In this document: positions 5,354-11,518 of the stretch, piece after piece
Position numbering within the stretch: position 1 is the stretch's first letter
Layout: each line of letters begins with the position of its first letter
Source: Dehalococcoidales bacterium
GTDB taxonomy: Bacteria > Chloroflexota > Dehalococcoidia > Dehalococcoidales > UBA2162
Assembly (NCBI GenBank): GCA_020354275.1
Contig: CP070645.1
Location: 1,412,894-1,424,411 of the forward strand
Direction of reading: 5' to 3'
Length of the DNA: 11,518 bases
Position numbers and translations under genes: made by a program
The notes under the pieces: generated by a model
Told to the model about the DNA's origin: nothing
Databases searched by the model: none
The model's input: only the letters and a program-made list of their open reading frames with translations

Positions 5354-6657
5354 AGGTAACCAACGAAAAAACGGAGAATAATCAGGCTTTCCTGACCATC
5401 GAGATGGAACCTGATGAGGTAGAAGAATCTCTGGATAAGTCATATCGACGCCTGGTTCAGAAAACGAAAATCCCCGGTTTCCGCCAGGGAAAGGCACCAC
5501 GTGCTATCCTGGAACGGCATGTAGGTAAAGAAAGTCTATTTGAAGATACACTGGAGCACCTGATTCCCCAGGCTTACGAGGACGCTATTAAAGAACAGGA
5601 ACTGGAAACCATTGCCCAGCCGCAGATCGAGGTAACTCAGCATGATCCACTGGTATTTAAGGCAATAGTACCGTTAAAACCTAAGATCACACTCGGTGAC
5701 TACAAGCAGATACGGCTCACACCAGAACCGGTCGAGGTCACCGAAGACCATATTACTTCGGTAATGGATCAGCTACGTCATCAGCATGCTACCTGGGAAC
5801 CTGTAGACAGGGCTGTTGAATTTAATGACCTGGTAGTCATTGACGTCGAAAGTAACATCGATAATGAACCGTTTATCAATCAGGAAGCAGCCCAGTTTCA
5901 GGTTGTTCCAGAAACGTCATTTCCTGCCCCCGGATTCAGCGAACAGCTAATCGGGATGAAAAAAGAGGAGGAGAAGGAGTTCAAACTCCAGTTCCCCTCG
6001 GACGATACCAGGGAAGAAATAGCCGGAAAAGAGCCTGACTTTAAGGTGCGACTAACCGAAGTCAAGCAGGAAGTGCTACCTGAAGTTAACGATGAATTTG
6101 CCCAGTTAATCGACCCTGAACTCGAAAACGTGGATGCGCTCCGTGAGAAAGTTGAGTCAGAATTAAAACGCAGCGCTGAAGAAAAAACAAAAGCAAATTT
6201 CGAAGAACGGGTAATCGAAAACCTGGTGGATATAAGTGAAGTGGAGTACCCGCCGGTAATGGTAGAAGCAGAAACTAGCAGAATTCTGGAACAACGCTTC
6301 CAGAGAGGCAGGCAGGAACTGGATGAATACCTGAGATTGACCAGTAAGACAGAGGATGAACTACGGGAAGAGGTTCAGCCAATGGCTGAAAAACGGGTAA
6401 CTCAATCGCTGCTGTTAGGCAGGATTATGGTTGAGGAGCAAATTGAGGTGAGTGAGGAGGAAATAAACGCCGAGATTGAAACAATAATGGCTAGTGCTGC
6501 CGGGGGAAAGGAAGAGCTGGAGAAGCTACTGAATACCGCACCAGCCCGTCAGTCCGTTGCGCAGACACTTACCACCCGTAAGACAATACAGCGGCTGGTA
6601 AACATCGCCCAGGATTTGAATGAAAAACAGGACAATACAACGGAGGAGGAAAAGTAA
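5350..6657 (+). CDS. tig: Trigger factor, ribosome-associated chaperone and prolyl isomerase
   Basis: 435 aa, normal length. It binds ribosomal protein uL23 at the exit tunnel and shields nascent chains. The N-terminal ribosome-binding domain (about 1-115) holds the signature GFRQGKAP (43-50). An FKBP-like PPIase domain spans about 160-245 (segment GFSEQLIGM at 205-213), and a charged helical C-terminal chaperone domain, very Glu-rich, fills the rest. The start is GTG at 5350, overlapping the aspS stop (GTGA), with GGAGG at 5341-5345 giving 4-nt spacing, so translation is coupled to aspS. clpP follows after 2 bp; tig-clpP linkage is common in bacteria and joins folding with protein turnover. 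Confidence 0.97.
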   Translation: MKVTNEKTENNQAFLTIEMEPDEVEESLDKSYRRLVQKTKIPGFRQGKAPRAILERHVGKESLFEDTLEHLIPQAYEDAIKEQELETIAQPQIEVTQHDPLVFKAIVPLKPKITLGDYKQIRLTPEPVEVTEDHITSVMDQLRHQHATWEPVDRAVEFNDLVVIDVESNIDNEPFINQEAAQFQVVPETSFPAPGFSEQLIGMKKEEEKEFKLQFPSDDTREEIAGKEPDFKVRLTEVKQEVLPEVNDEFAQLIDPELENVDALREKVESELKRSAEEKTKANFEERVIENLVDISEVEYPPVMVEAETSRILEQRFQRGRQELDEYLRLTSKTEDELREEVQPMAEKRVTQSLLLGRIMVEEQIEVSEEEINAEIETIMASAAGGKEELEKLLNTAPARQSVAQTLTTRKTIQRLVNIAQDLNEKQDNTTEEEK

Positions 6658-6659
6658 TT

Positions 6660-7271
6660 ATGAATCCAGAGAATGTCATACCCATGGTAATTGAAAGTGG
6701 CACCAGAGGAGAACGGGCTTTTGATATATACTCACTCCTTTTGAGGGAGCGTATTGTCATGCTGGGAATGCCCATTAATGACCAGGTGGCCAACGTTATC
6801 GTTGCCCAGCTTCTCTATCTGGAACGTGAAGACCCTGATAAAGATATCAACCTGTATATTCACTGTCCCGGTGGTATCATCAGTGCTGGTCTTGCCATCT
6901 ATGACACTATGCAGCTTATTCGCCCTGAGGTATCAACCATCTGTGTTGGGCTGGCAGCTAGTATGGGGACACTGCTCCTTTGCGCTGGAGCCAAGGGTAA
7001 GCGCTATGCTCTGCCCAACTCCACCATTCATATGCACCAGGCAGCTGGTGGTGCTCAAGGACAGGCAGCTGACCTAGAAATCGCCGCCCGCGAGATTATG
7101 CGCTTGCAGGACATCATCCGTAATATCATTTCCAAACACTCAGGGCAACCCATCGATAAGGTGATTCACGATACCGACCGGGACTTCTACCTCAATCCCG
7201 AGCAGGCGGTAGAGTACGGCATCGTCGACGAAATACTGAGCAAACCCGAAAAAGAAGAGGAGAAGAAATAG
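6660..7271 (+). CDS. clpP: ATP-dependent Clp protease proteolytic subunit
   Basis: 203 aa serine peptidase that forms the tetradecameric chamber fed by ClpX or ClpA/ClpC. The catalytic triad is intact: S101 in GLAASMG, H126 in HMHQ and D175 in DTDRDF. Differences from the usual bacterial sequence cluster around the active site: YIHCPGG in place of YINSPGG, GLAASMG in place of GQAASMG, and HQAAGGAQGQ in place of HQPLGGAQGQ or similar. These could alter specificity or simply be lineage-typical. GGAGGAGGA at 6642-6650, inside the tig 3' end, gives a strong ribosome binding site for the ATG at 6660. No propeptide is evident. clpX, often next, is absent from the window. The C-terminal tail is highly charged (KPEKEEEKK). 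Confidence 0.96.
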   Translation: MNPENVIPMVIESGTRGERAFDIYSLLLRERIVMLGMPINDQVANVIVAQLLYLEREDPDKDINLYIHCPGGIISAGLAIYDTMQLIRPEVSTICVGLAASMGTLLLCAGAKGKRYALPNSTIHMHQAAGGAQGQAADLEIAAREIMRLQDIIRNIISKHSGQPIDKVIHDTDRDFYLNPEQAVEYGIVDEILSKPEKEEEKK

Positions 7272-7320
7272 CAATTACTCCTTATTCCAACCAGATTAGC
7301 AGCCTGCAAGTATTAAGCTG

Positions 7321-8271
7321 ATGCAGATTTTCAAACGTGAATCGATTCAGAACCACTGCGTCGGGGCGGAATGGCCGGATTTCCTTGGCTGGGTAGAACT
7401 CGGGGAATCATTCGTTATCGAGACTGAAGAAGCAGATCCCAATGGCCCGGTAGGAGTATCTGGAATCAAAGCCGGCGACGATATTGCCATACACATCGAG
7501 CATATCGAAATGTTGCCGCCATTTAAAGCCCCCAATGGTGGCCCCTTTTTCGAAGGAATGGGGCCTCTAGTCCCCCTTGAGTATCGAGACGGCTATTTCT
7601 ACTGGCCAGATCACTTCCGCCTGAAGGCATCACCCTCAGTGGGTAATATTGCGGTGCTGCCCGAACCTACCGAAGAGGTGCTGGAGGTCTGCCGGATACA
7701 CTTAGGCGGACCTGAAAAAGGGAAACCAAACCCGCGGGGATGGCGAACCGTGGTCAGAGCCCCCAGGGGGAAGCACTGCCACCAGGACTGCTTCGCCGTT
7801 ACCGCCGGTTCGGTCGTCCGTATCAAAGCACAGGTGGACGGGGCCGGTATCTGTATGGATGATGTTCACGGGTATATCGGGCAGGGTGAAATGGCCTTCG
7901 CCGGTATTGAGGTCCGCGCATCAGTGCAGGTCCGTGTCGAGCGCTCAACCGGTTGGCTGGTTGACTGGCCACTCATCGAGACAGACCAGGAAATCATGGT
8001 GTTTTCCTCTTACACACACAACTTTCCCCACCTTCCCCAACTAAGGTATGTCGATATCGTCCGGGAAGCGTACCATGCTCTGCGAGAGGTTGTTGCCGCC
8101 AGGATAGGCGGTACCATCGAAGAAGCCAACAGCATCGTAGCCACTGCCGTTGACTTAAAGAACTGCGCCCTTTATGGACTGGGAGAAGGCTATATTCCGC
8201 AGCATAAAGGGCTACCGCCATTCGATATTGCCGTGGTCGCTTCTTTACCCAAGGACGTCTTCATAGATTGA
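7321..8271 (+). CDS. Divergent acetamidase/formamidase family protein
   Basis: 316 aa. It resembles the FmdA/AmdA amidohydrolase family, metal-dependent enzymes that release ammonia from formamide or acetamide. Supporting segments are the N-terminal beta domain ending PPFKAPNGGPFFEGMGP (66-82), GKHCHQDCFAV (150-160) with H152, H154 and D156 where the family has its His/Asp metal site, and DDVHGYIGQGEMAFAGIEV (180-198), equivalent to the family's GDGHAAQGDGE motif. The motifs are clearly altered, so the true substrate is unknown; a short aliphatic amide or another carboxamide is an inference. It has no signal peptide. It starts at ATG 7321, 49 bp after clpP, with only a poor ribosome binding site, and no terminator lies between, so read-through from aspS-tig-clpP is possible. 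It converges on the kinase gene with 8 bp between stops. Confidence 0.78.
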   Translation: MQIFKRESIQNHCVGAEWPDFLGWVELGESFVIETEEADPNGPVGVSGIKAGDDIAIHIEHIEMLPPFKAPNGGPFFEGMGPLVPLEYRDGYFYWPDHFRLKASPSVGNIAVLPEPTEEVLEVCRIHLGGPEKGKPNPRGWRTVVRAPRGKHCHQDCFAVTAGSVVRIKAQVDGAGICMDDVHGYIGQGEMAFAGIEVRASVQVRVERSTGWLVDWPLIETDQEIMVFSSYTHNFPHLPQLRYVDIVREAYHALREVVAARIGGTIEEANSIVATAVDLKNCALYGLGEGYIPQHKGLPPFDIAVVASLPKDVFID

Positions 8272-8279
8272 CCAGATAG

Positions 8280-9326
8280 TTACAGCGGCTGGTTATAAAG
8301 CTCCTGGTATCGCCGTCTCAAACCATTCTGATTTGGTAATCCTCGCCTTGCCCCCATTTGTTTAATTGATAACTGGGCAACAATACTGCCAAGACGACCA
8401 CATTCTTCAATTCCTTTTCCTATGAGTAGACCATAAAGAAAACCGGTGGCAAAGGCATCGCCAGCACCAGTAGTATCTTTCTTTCGTACTACTTTTGCTG
8501 ATTCAATCACATATTCATCATTGGCATCTGCAACATAATTGGCGAATCTATCATTATTAGAGATAAAACTTGGTGCTGCCTGAGGTGAGAGAACTCTAGG
8601 GTGATTGCTGTCTTCAAACATCATTAGTTGACTTTCATCAATCTCCTTAAGAGTCTGTTTCCCTAAAGTAACAATTACTGTTCGACAACCTCGGTCAATA
8701 AGGTGCCGTGCTGCTATCCTATAACTAGCACCGGTTAACTCATTTATCTCACTTTCATTGGCAAAAAGAATGTCAGTCTTTTCAAGTATGGGAGCTAAAG
8801 TATTTAACCCTTTCCTAGTATATATTGCACCGGGCGTAAAGCTGATTTTCACAGATGGGGGTAAAATGTCCACAACCTTCTTCTGTATTTCAAATTGCTC
8901 CTCATCAACAAAGGATGAGAGGTGTACAAACTCTGTCTGTTTAAGGTACTCTAATTGTACATCATCCATATTTAAAAGACTATTTGCTCCAGGTGCTACG
9001 TATAGAGCTCTTTTACCATAGTAGTCAGTCAGTCCAAGGACTTTCCCAGTTTTCGTATTTTCTTTAACTTTAATCTGGTTAGTATCAACCCCAACCTCTC
9101 GAAAATCCTTTATAAGTAAACCGCCAGCTTCATCGTCACCAACAACGCCTATAAAACCTGTACTGATACCTAGTTTTGCTAAGCCATAAATTGTATTCGC
9201 AGAAGAACCTCCAGGAGACGATTGATATTCACCAACAGTAGTCTCGTTATCCGCAAGGACACTCTGAACTCGATATAACTCATCCAAGTTCATTGCCCCA
9301 AATCCAACTACTCTTATCGTCTGCAT
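8280..9326 (-). CDS. PfkB/ribokinase-family carbohydrate or nucleoside kinase
   Basis: 348 aa, slightly longer than the typical 300-320. The fold is shown by the N-terminal GFGAMNLDELY (8-18), the substrate glycine motif PGGSSANTIYGLAKLG (38-53), the VVGDDEAG segment (61-68) and the C-terminal PfkB signature DTTGAGDAFATGFLYG (284-299) with catalytic base D290. The family phosphorylates sugars, nucleosides or related alcohols with ATP; the substrate here cannot be read. An unusual stretch at about 228-275, rich in Asp and Asn, lies between the VTLGK strand and the signature and accounts for the extra length. The gene is around 40% GC by eye, against about 50% or more in flanking genes, with more A/T-ending codons, suggesting a different origin. 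It starts at ATG 9326 with a weak ribosome binding site, 42 bp after the HAD gene. Confidence 0.92.
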   Translation of the reverse strand: MQTIRVVGFGAMNLDELYRVQSVLADNETTVGEYQSSPGGSSANTIYGLAKLGISTGFIGVVGDDEAGGLLIKDFREVGVDTNQIKVKENTKTGKVLGLTDYYGKRALYVAPGANSLLNMDDVQLEYLKQTEFVHLSSFVDEEQFEIQKKVVDILPPSVKISFTPGAIYTRKGLNTLAPILEKTDILFANESEINELTGASYRIAARHLIDRGCRTVIVTLGKQTLKEIDESQLMMFEDSNHPRVLSPQAAPSFISNNDRFANYVADANDEYVIESAKVVRKKDTTGAGDAFATGFLYGLLIGKGIEECGRLGSIVAQLSIKQMGARRGLPNQNGLRRRYQELYNQPL

Positions 9327-9355
9327 ATTAGCCTATATTTACCTATTTCAATAAT

Positions 9356-9361
9356 ATTATA
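9356..9361 (-). promoter_or_regulatory. Possible -10 box upstream of the PfkB kinase gene
   Basis: A perfect minus-strand TATAAT in an AT-rich gap, about 30 nt before the kinase start. The -35 position (TGGTAA, 9384-9379) matches only three of six bases, so this may be chance. If real, it would let the AT-rich kinase be expressed separately from the genes upstream. Confidence 0.25.
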
Positions 9362-9368
9362 CTCAAGG

Positions 9369-10370
9369 TTACCCCAGTTTACCAGCCTCTTCTCTGACCA
9401 GTCGTCTTATTCTCTGGTGAACCTCAACTATTTCACTAATATCATCCCTGCCGGATAGCCAGTGAAAGTATCCCCTGTTGCCACTACCACCACTTTTCTC
9501 TTTCTCTTTCACCAGCTCTTCTACCGCTTTCCTCTGGCCCTTGTACCAGGCCTCAAGTATCTCTGTCAGATCGCTGATGAACGTTGAAGCCAGGCTCATA
9601 GTGGCGCAGGGCAGGGCATACTCATTGGCATTAAAGGCAATGGCCAGTCCCCCTGCCTGGTCTACGACCTGAAGCATTCTGGAATCAGTGATACTGTCGC
9701 CAACCACCACCCATCGGGACAAGGGCTGGGCATGGCTATCAGCAAACCGTTTTAAGGCAGTGACCTTGCGCCGTCCACCAACCGGTCTTACTTCTCCAAT
9801 CGCTTTACCTGTTTCGCTAGAGGGTAACTGCTCCCAGAAGAAGTCGTCCAGGCTTTGCTTAATCCGCCGGTCGTCAGTAACCGGCACCATCTTAAGTATT
9901 TCCCTCTCGGTCTGCTGCAGTAACTCGGACTCTTCTTTACATAATGTGATACGTAACTGGTCGAGCGGGAATATGGTACAGGCTACGTTCTGGGTGTCAA
10001 TACCCAGTTTACCGGTCAAATAGGTAGCATACTGCTGGTAGCTGGTGCTGATGCAAAATGTTTGCCAGTTAGCCGACTGGAGCTGTTTAATCAGATCAGC
10101 GGCTCCACCAGTATAACTGGCCTTAGCAGCCAGGGTGGTAATATGGCTTTCGGAAATATCATGGAGGATGAGAAAGGGGACAATCAAGGCCAGGGTATCG
10201 CCCGGTTCATAGCCTTCTTTCCCTTCTAATGTCAGCAGGTCATCGTACCGGCTGATGACCTCAAAGACCTTATCCCCATTAGGAAATAACCTCATTAACT
10301 CATAGGCGTTATCCTGGGGTGATAGCGGCCCTTCAAGGTCGAAGCAAATAAAATTATTAACCTGACTCAC
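9369..10370 (-). CDS. HAD-superfamily phosphatase-like protein, EhaR/COG4030 type
   Basis: 333 aa. HAD motifs in order: motif I FDLEGPLSPQD (10-20) with nucleophile D11 and a glutamate (E13) in the usual second-aspartate position, as also seen in ThrH-type phosphatases; motif II CISTSY (106-111); motif III lysine in GGRRK (198-202); motif IV VVVGDSITDSRM (221-232) with D225 and D229. All catalytic positions are filled, so phosphatase or phosphotransferase activity is likely. The start DLEGPLSPQDNAYE resembles archaeal proteins annotated as energy-converting hydrogenase A subunit R (EhaR, COG4030), but no hydrogenase genes are nearby, so that name is probably misleading here. The C-terminal 60 residues are charged and helical, with a KEKEKSGG linker at about 291-298. 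It starts with GTG at 10370, with AAAGG about 7 nt upstream. Its substrate is unknown. Confidence 0.82.
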   Translation of the reverse strand: MSQVNNFICFDLEGPLSPQDNAYELMRLFPNGDKVFEVISRYDDLLTLEGKEGYEPGDTLALIVPFLILHDISESHITTLAAKASYTGGAADLIKQLQSANWQTFCISTSYQQYATYLTGKLGIDTQNVACTIFPLDQLRITLCKEESELLQQTEREILKMVPVTDDRRIKQSLDDFFWEQLPSSETGKAIGEVRPVGGRRKVTALKRFADSHAQPLSRWVVVGDSITDSRMLQVVDQAGGLAIAFNANEYALPCATMSLASTFISDLTEILEAWYKGQRKAVEELVKEKEKSGGSGNRGYFHWLSGRDDISEIVEVHQRIRRLVREEAGKLG

Positions 10371-10426
10371 CCCCTTTGCCTTTACCGGACAAGATTACCG
10401 AGGAAAAGTAACAGCTTCTGCCTTTT

Positions 10427-11296
10427 TCAATCCTCGGTAGACAGGTCAATACCCTCTAACCGTTTGTCGATATCCGCTGTCAAATTATACCCCATTATGC
10501 TTTTACCTTCAGCATCAAAGACCCGATGGTTGATTATTTTAAATTTCTGCTCACCGAAAGCCTTCAAAGTATCGATTATCAAGGGGAACTCCCTGGCCAG
10601 CCCGTGTTTACGGATGATTTTAAATAGATTCTCTCTGGCTATTCGCTTTTCGGGACTATCCGGCTTTACATCTTCTATCTCCTGCCAGTATCTGTCAAAC
10701 GGTTCCCCCCTGATGGAGAAGGTACAATAGGTAACCGGAGGCCCCTTATCCAGTTCGGGAGTCACCAGGTGCATCATGACTCCGGTCTGCTTGGCCTGGC
10801 CATCGATAAGCTGCCATATTACCTCCTGCCAGGTTCCGGTAGGCCCACCGGGAGCCGCCGGGTGGAGGTTAATCATATCGTATTTCTCACACAGTTCATG
10901 CCCTGTAACCAGCATGTAGCCAGCCAGCACGCACAGGTCAGGGTTATAATCTTGCAACCGACTCATTACCTCACGGTCGTAGTCAAGACGCCACTGGGGC
11001 ATGGGTCCGTTGAGGTTGGGATTTTGCTCGCTGCGTATCTTCTTAAAATTCTGGTAGGAGAAACAGGCAAAGGGAATGTTGTAGTCCTCAACCAGCTTGA
11101 TAAACAAATCGCTTTCTTTGGTTTCACCGTGTTCACGGCTACAAAAGACAAAGGACAACTCAGCTTCAATTTCTCCCTGTTGTATGCTGTTATAAGATGT
11201 TGTCAGGAGATCTCGGGCTGCCTTATCTCTGCCTGAGGAAAACCAGCCAAGCTGATAGATTAGCCTCACCCCCTCAATTTCCAGGTTTTGTAACAA
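10427..11296 (-). CDS. PurN-like formyltransferase with C-terminal extension
   Basis: 289 aa from a TTG at 11296. The core resembles glycinamide ribonucleotide formyltransferase, which uses 10-formyltetrahydrofolate: LVEDYNIPF (68-76), the DLCVLAGYMLV strand (120-130), NLHP (143-146) with catalytic N143 and H145, and TPELDKGP (179-186) with D183. The Asn-His-Asp triad is therefore intact. It differs from PurN (about 190-210 aa) in an altered N-terminal loop (QLGWFSSGRDKAARDL, 15-30), a long insert rich in Asn and Pro at about 88-104, and an extra C-terminal region of roughly 80 aa. It may formylate another amine, or be a specialised PurN; purine genes are absent. The TTG has no ribosome binding site; GTG at 11269, giving VRLIYQLGWF, is at least as likely and fits where the family fold begins. 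It is 56 bp before the HAD gene on the same strand. Confidence 0.82.
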   Translation of the reverse strand: MLQNLEIEGVRLIYQLGWFSSGRDKAARDLLTTSYNSIQQGEIEAELSFVFCSREHGETKESDLFIKLVEDYNIPFACFSYQNFKKIRSEQNPNLNGPMPQWRLDYDREVMSRLQDYNPDLCVLAGYMLVTGHELCEKYDMINLHPAAPGGPTGTWQEVIWQLIDGQAKQTGVMMHLVTPELDKGPPVTYCTFSIRGEPFDRYWQEIEDVKPDSPEKRIARENLFKIIRKHGLAREFPLIIDTLKAFGEQKFKIINHRVFDAEGKSIMGYNLTADIDKRLEGIDLSTED

Positions 11297-11333
11297 GGTA
11301 GCTGCAAACGGTTAATAATGCGTAATCTGGATA

Positions 11334-11518
11334 TTAGAATGCATTCTTTATTTTCGCCCAGGTGCTGTAAAAGTGAACCAGGAAGCTGGAACGGTGCTGG
11401 TGGATCTTGCCTTTTCTCAAAGCCTGTAGAAAATCATCCTTGCCCCTAAATTCAGGCATTTCAACATAGGTATTACCTATTTCGTCAATAGAATGGGCAT
11501 CGCTACCGGCAGACCTGG
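11334..11518 (-). CDS. PHP-domain metal-dependent phosphoesterase (C-terminal 60 aa only)
   Basis: Partial: it enters at the right edge and stops with TAA at 11336-11334. The 60 residues read SAGSDAHSIDEIGNTY near the start, the metal-binding GSDAH motif of PHP proteins (histidinol-phosphatase-like or PolIIIA-like phosphoesterases), then MPEFRGKDDFLQALRKGKI, typical of the small PHP-associated C-terminal segment, and end STWAKIKNAF. The substrate is unknown. It ends 37 bp before the formyltransferase start on the same strand and is probably upstream in the same operon. Confidence 0.8.
   Translation of the reverse strand, partial: RSAGSDAHSIDEIGNTYVEMPEFRGKDDFLQALRKGKIHQHRSSFLVHFYSTWAKIKNAF

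Noticed and set aside
8269..8295. ACCAG/CTGGT inverted repeat at the convergent gene ends as a bidirectional terminator
   Set aside because: A 5-bp stem with a 13-nt loop and no T run on either side is too weak to call.
10769..11236. 155-codon plus-strand frame
   Set aside because: Antisense to the PurN-like gene, which carries the catalytic Asn-His-Asp motifs on the minus strand.
1..11518. CRISPR arrays, insertion sequences, tRNA genes, phage attachment sites
   Set aside because: No regularly spaced repeats, transposase frames, terminal inverted repeats or tRNA cloverleaf sequences were recognised.

Overview
The window reads as a chromosomal segment of a strictly anaerobic bacterium, most likely Chloroflexota of the Dehalococcoidia type. 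This rests on moderate GC (about 45-52%), an aspS-tig-clpP run, a ferredoxin-linked homocysteine pathway typical of anaerobes, and archaeal-flavoured accessory genes. The lineage is an inference from gene content, since no marker gene was compared.

Left third, minus strand (1-3149): a sulfur/methionine block transcribed right to left. It encodes a DUF39 homocysteine biosynthesis protein, a NIL-domain di-[4Fe-4S] ferredoxin, a UPF0280/COG2122 ApbE-like protein, and, after a 136-bp gap, a ThiF/MoeB-type E1-like enzyme cut by the window edge. The first three are the known component set that makes homocysteine from aspartate semialdehyde and reduced sulfur in methanogens and sulfate reducers.

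Control region (3150-3556): about 400 bp without a large gene but dense in signals. On the minus strand there is a perfect sigma70-type promoter (TTGACA-17-TATAAT), a 33-codon ORF with a strong ribosome binding site and a run of three Met codons, an intrinsic terminator, a second promoter (TTGACA-17-TAATAT), and then the DUF39 gene. A stretch inside the small ORF can pair with the 5' arm of the terminator. The layout resembles a leader-peptide attenuator, or a small-protein/small-RNA gene, ahead of a methionine-pathway operon. On the plus strand an aspS promoter (TTGAAG-17-TATAAT) diverges from it, and a 16-bp dyad sits exactly midway between the two -35 boxes. This is the most interesting part of the window.

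Middle, plus strand (3557-8271): aspS (probably a non-discriminating AspRS, from residues H31 and G83), tig and clpP, tightly packed (4-bp overlap, then 2-bp gap), followed 49 bp later by a divergent acetamidase/formamidase-family gene. No clpX follows clpP here.

Right third, minus strand (8280-11518): a PHP-domain protein (3' end only), a PurN-like formyltransferase with a C-terminal extension, an EhaR/COG4030-like HAD phosphatase and a PfkB-family sugar/nucleoside kinase, separated by 37, 56 and 42 bp and so probably one transcript. The kinase gene is visibly more AT-rich than its neighbours. The substrates of this cluster cannot be read from the sequence. No tRNA, rRNA, CRISPR array, insertion sequence or prophage signal was seen.
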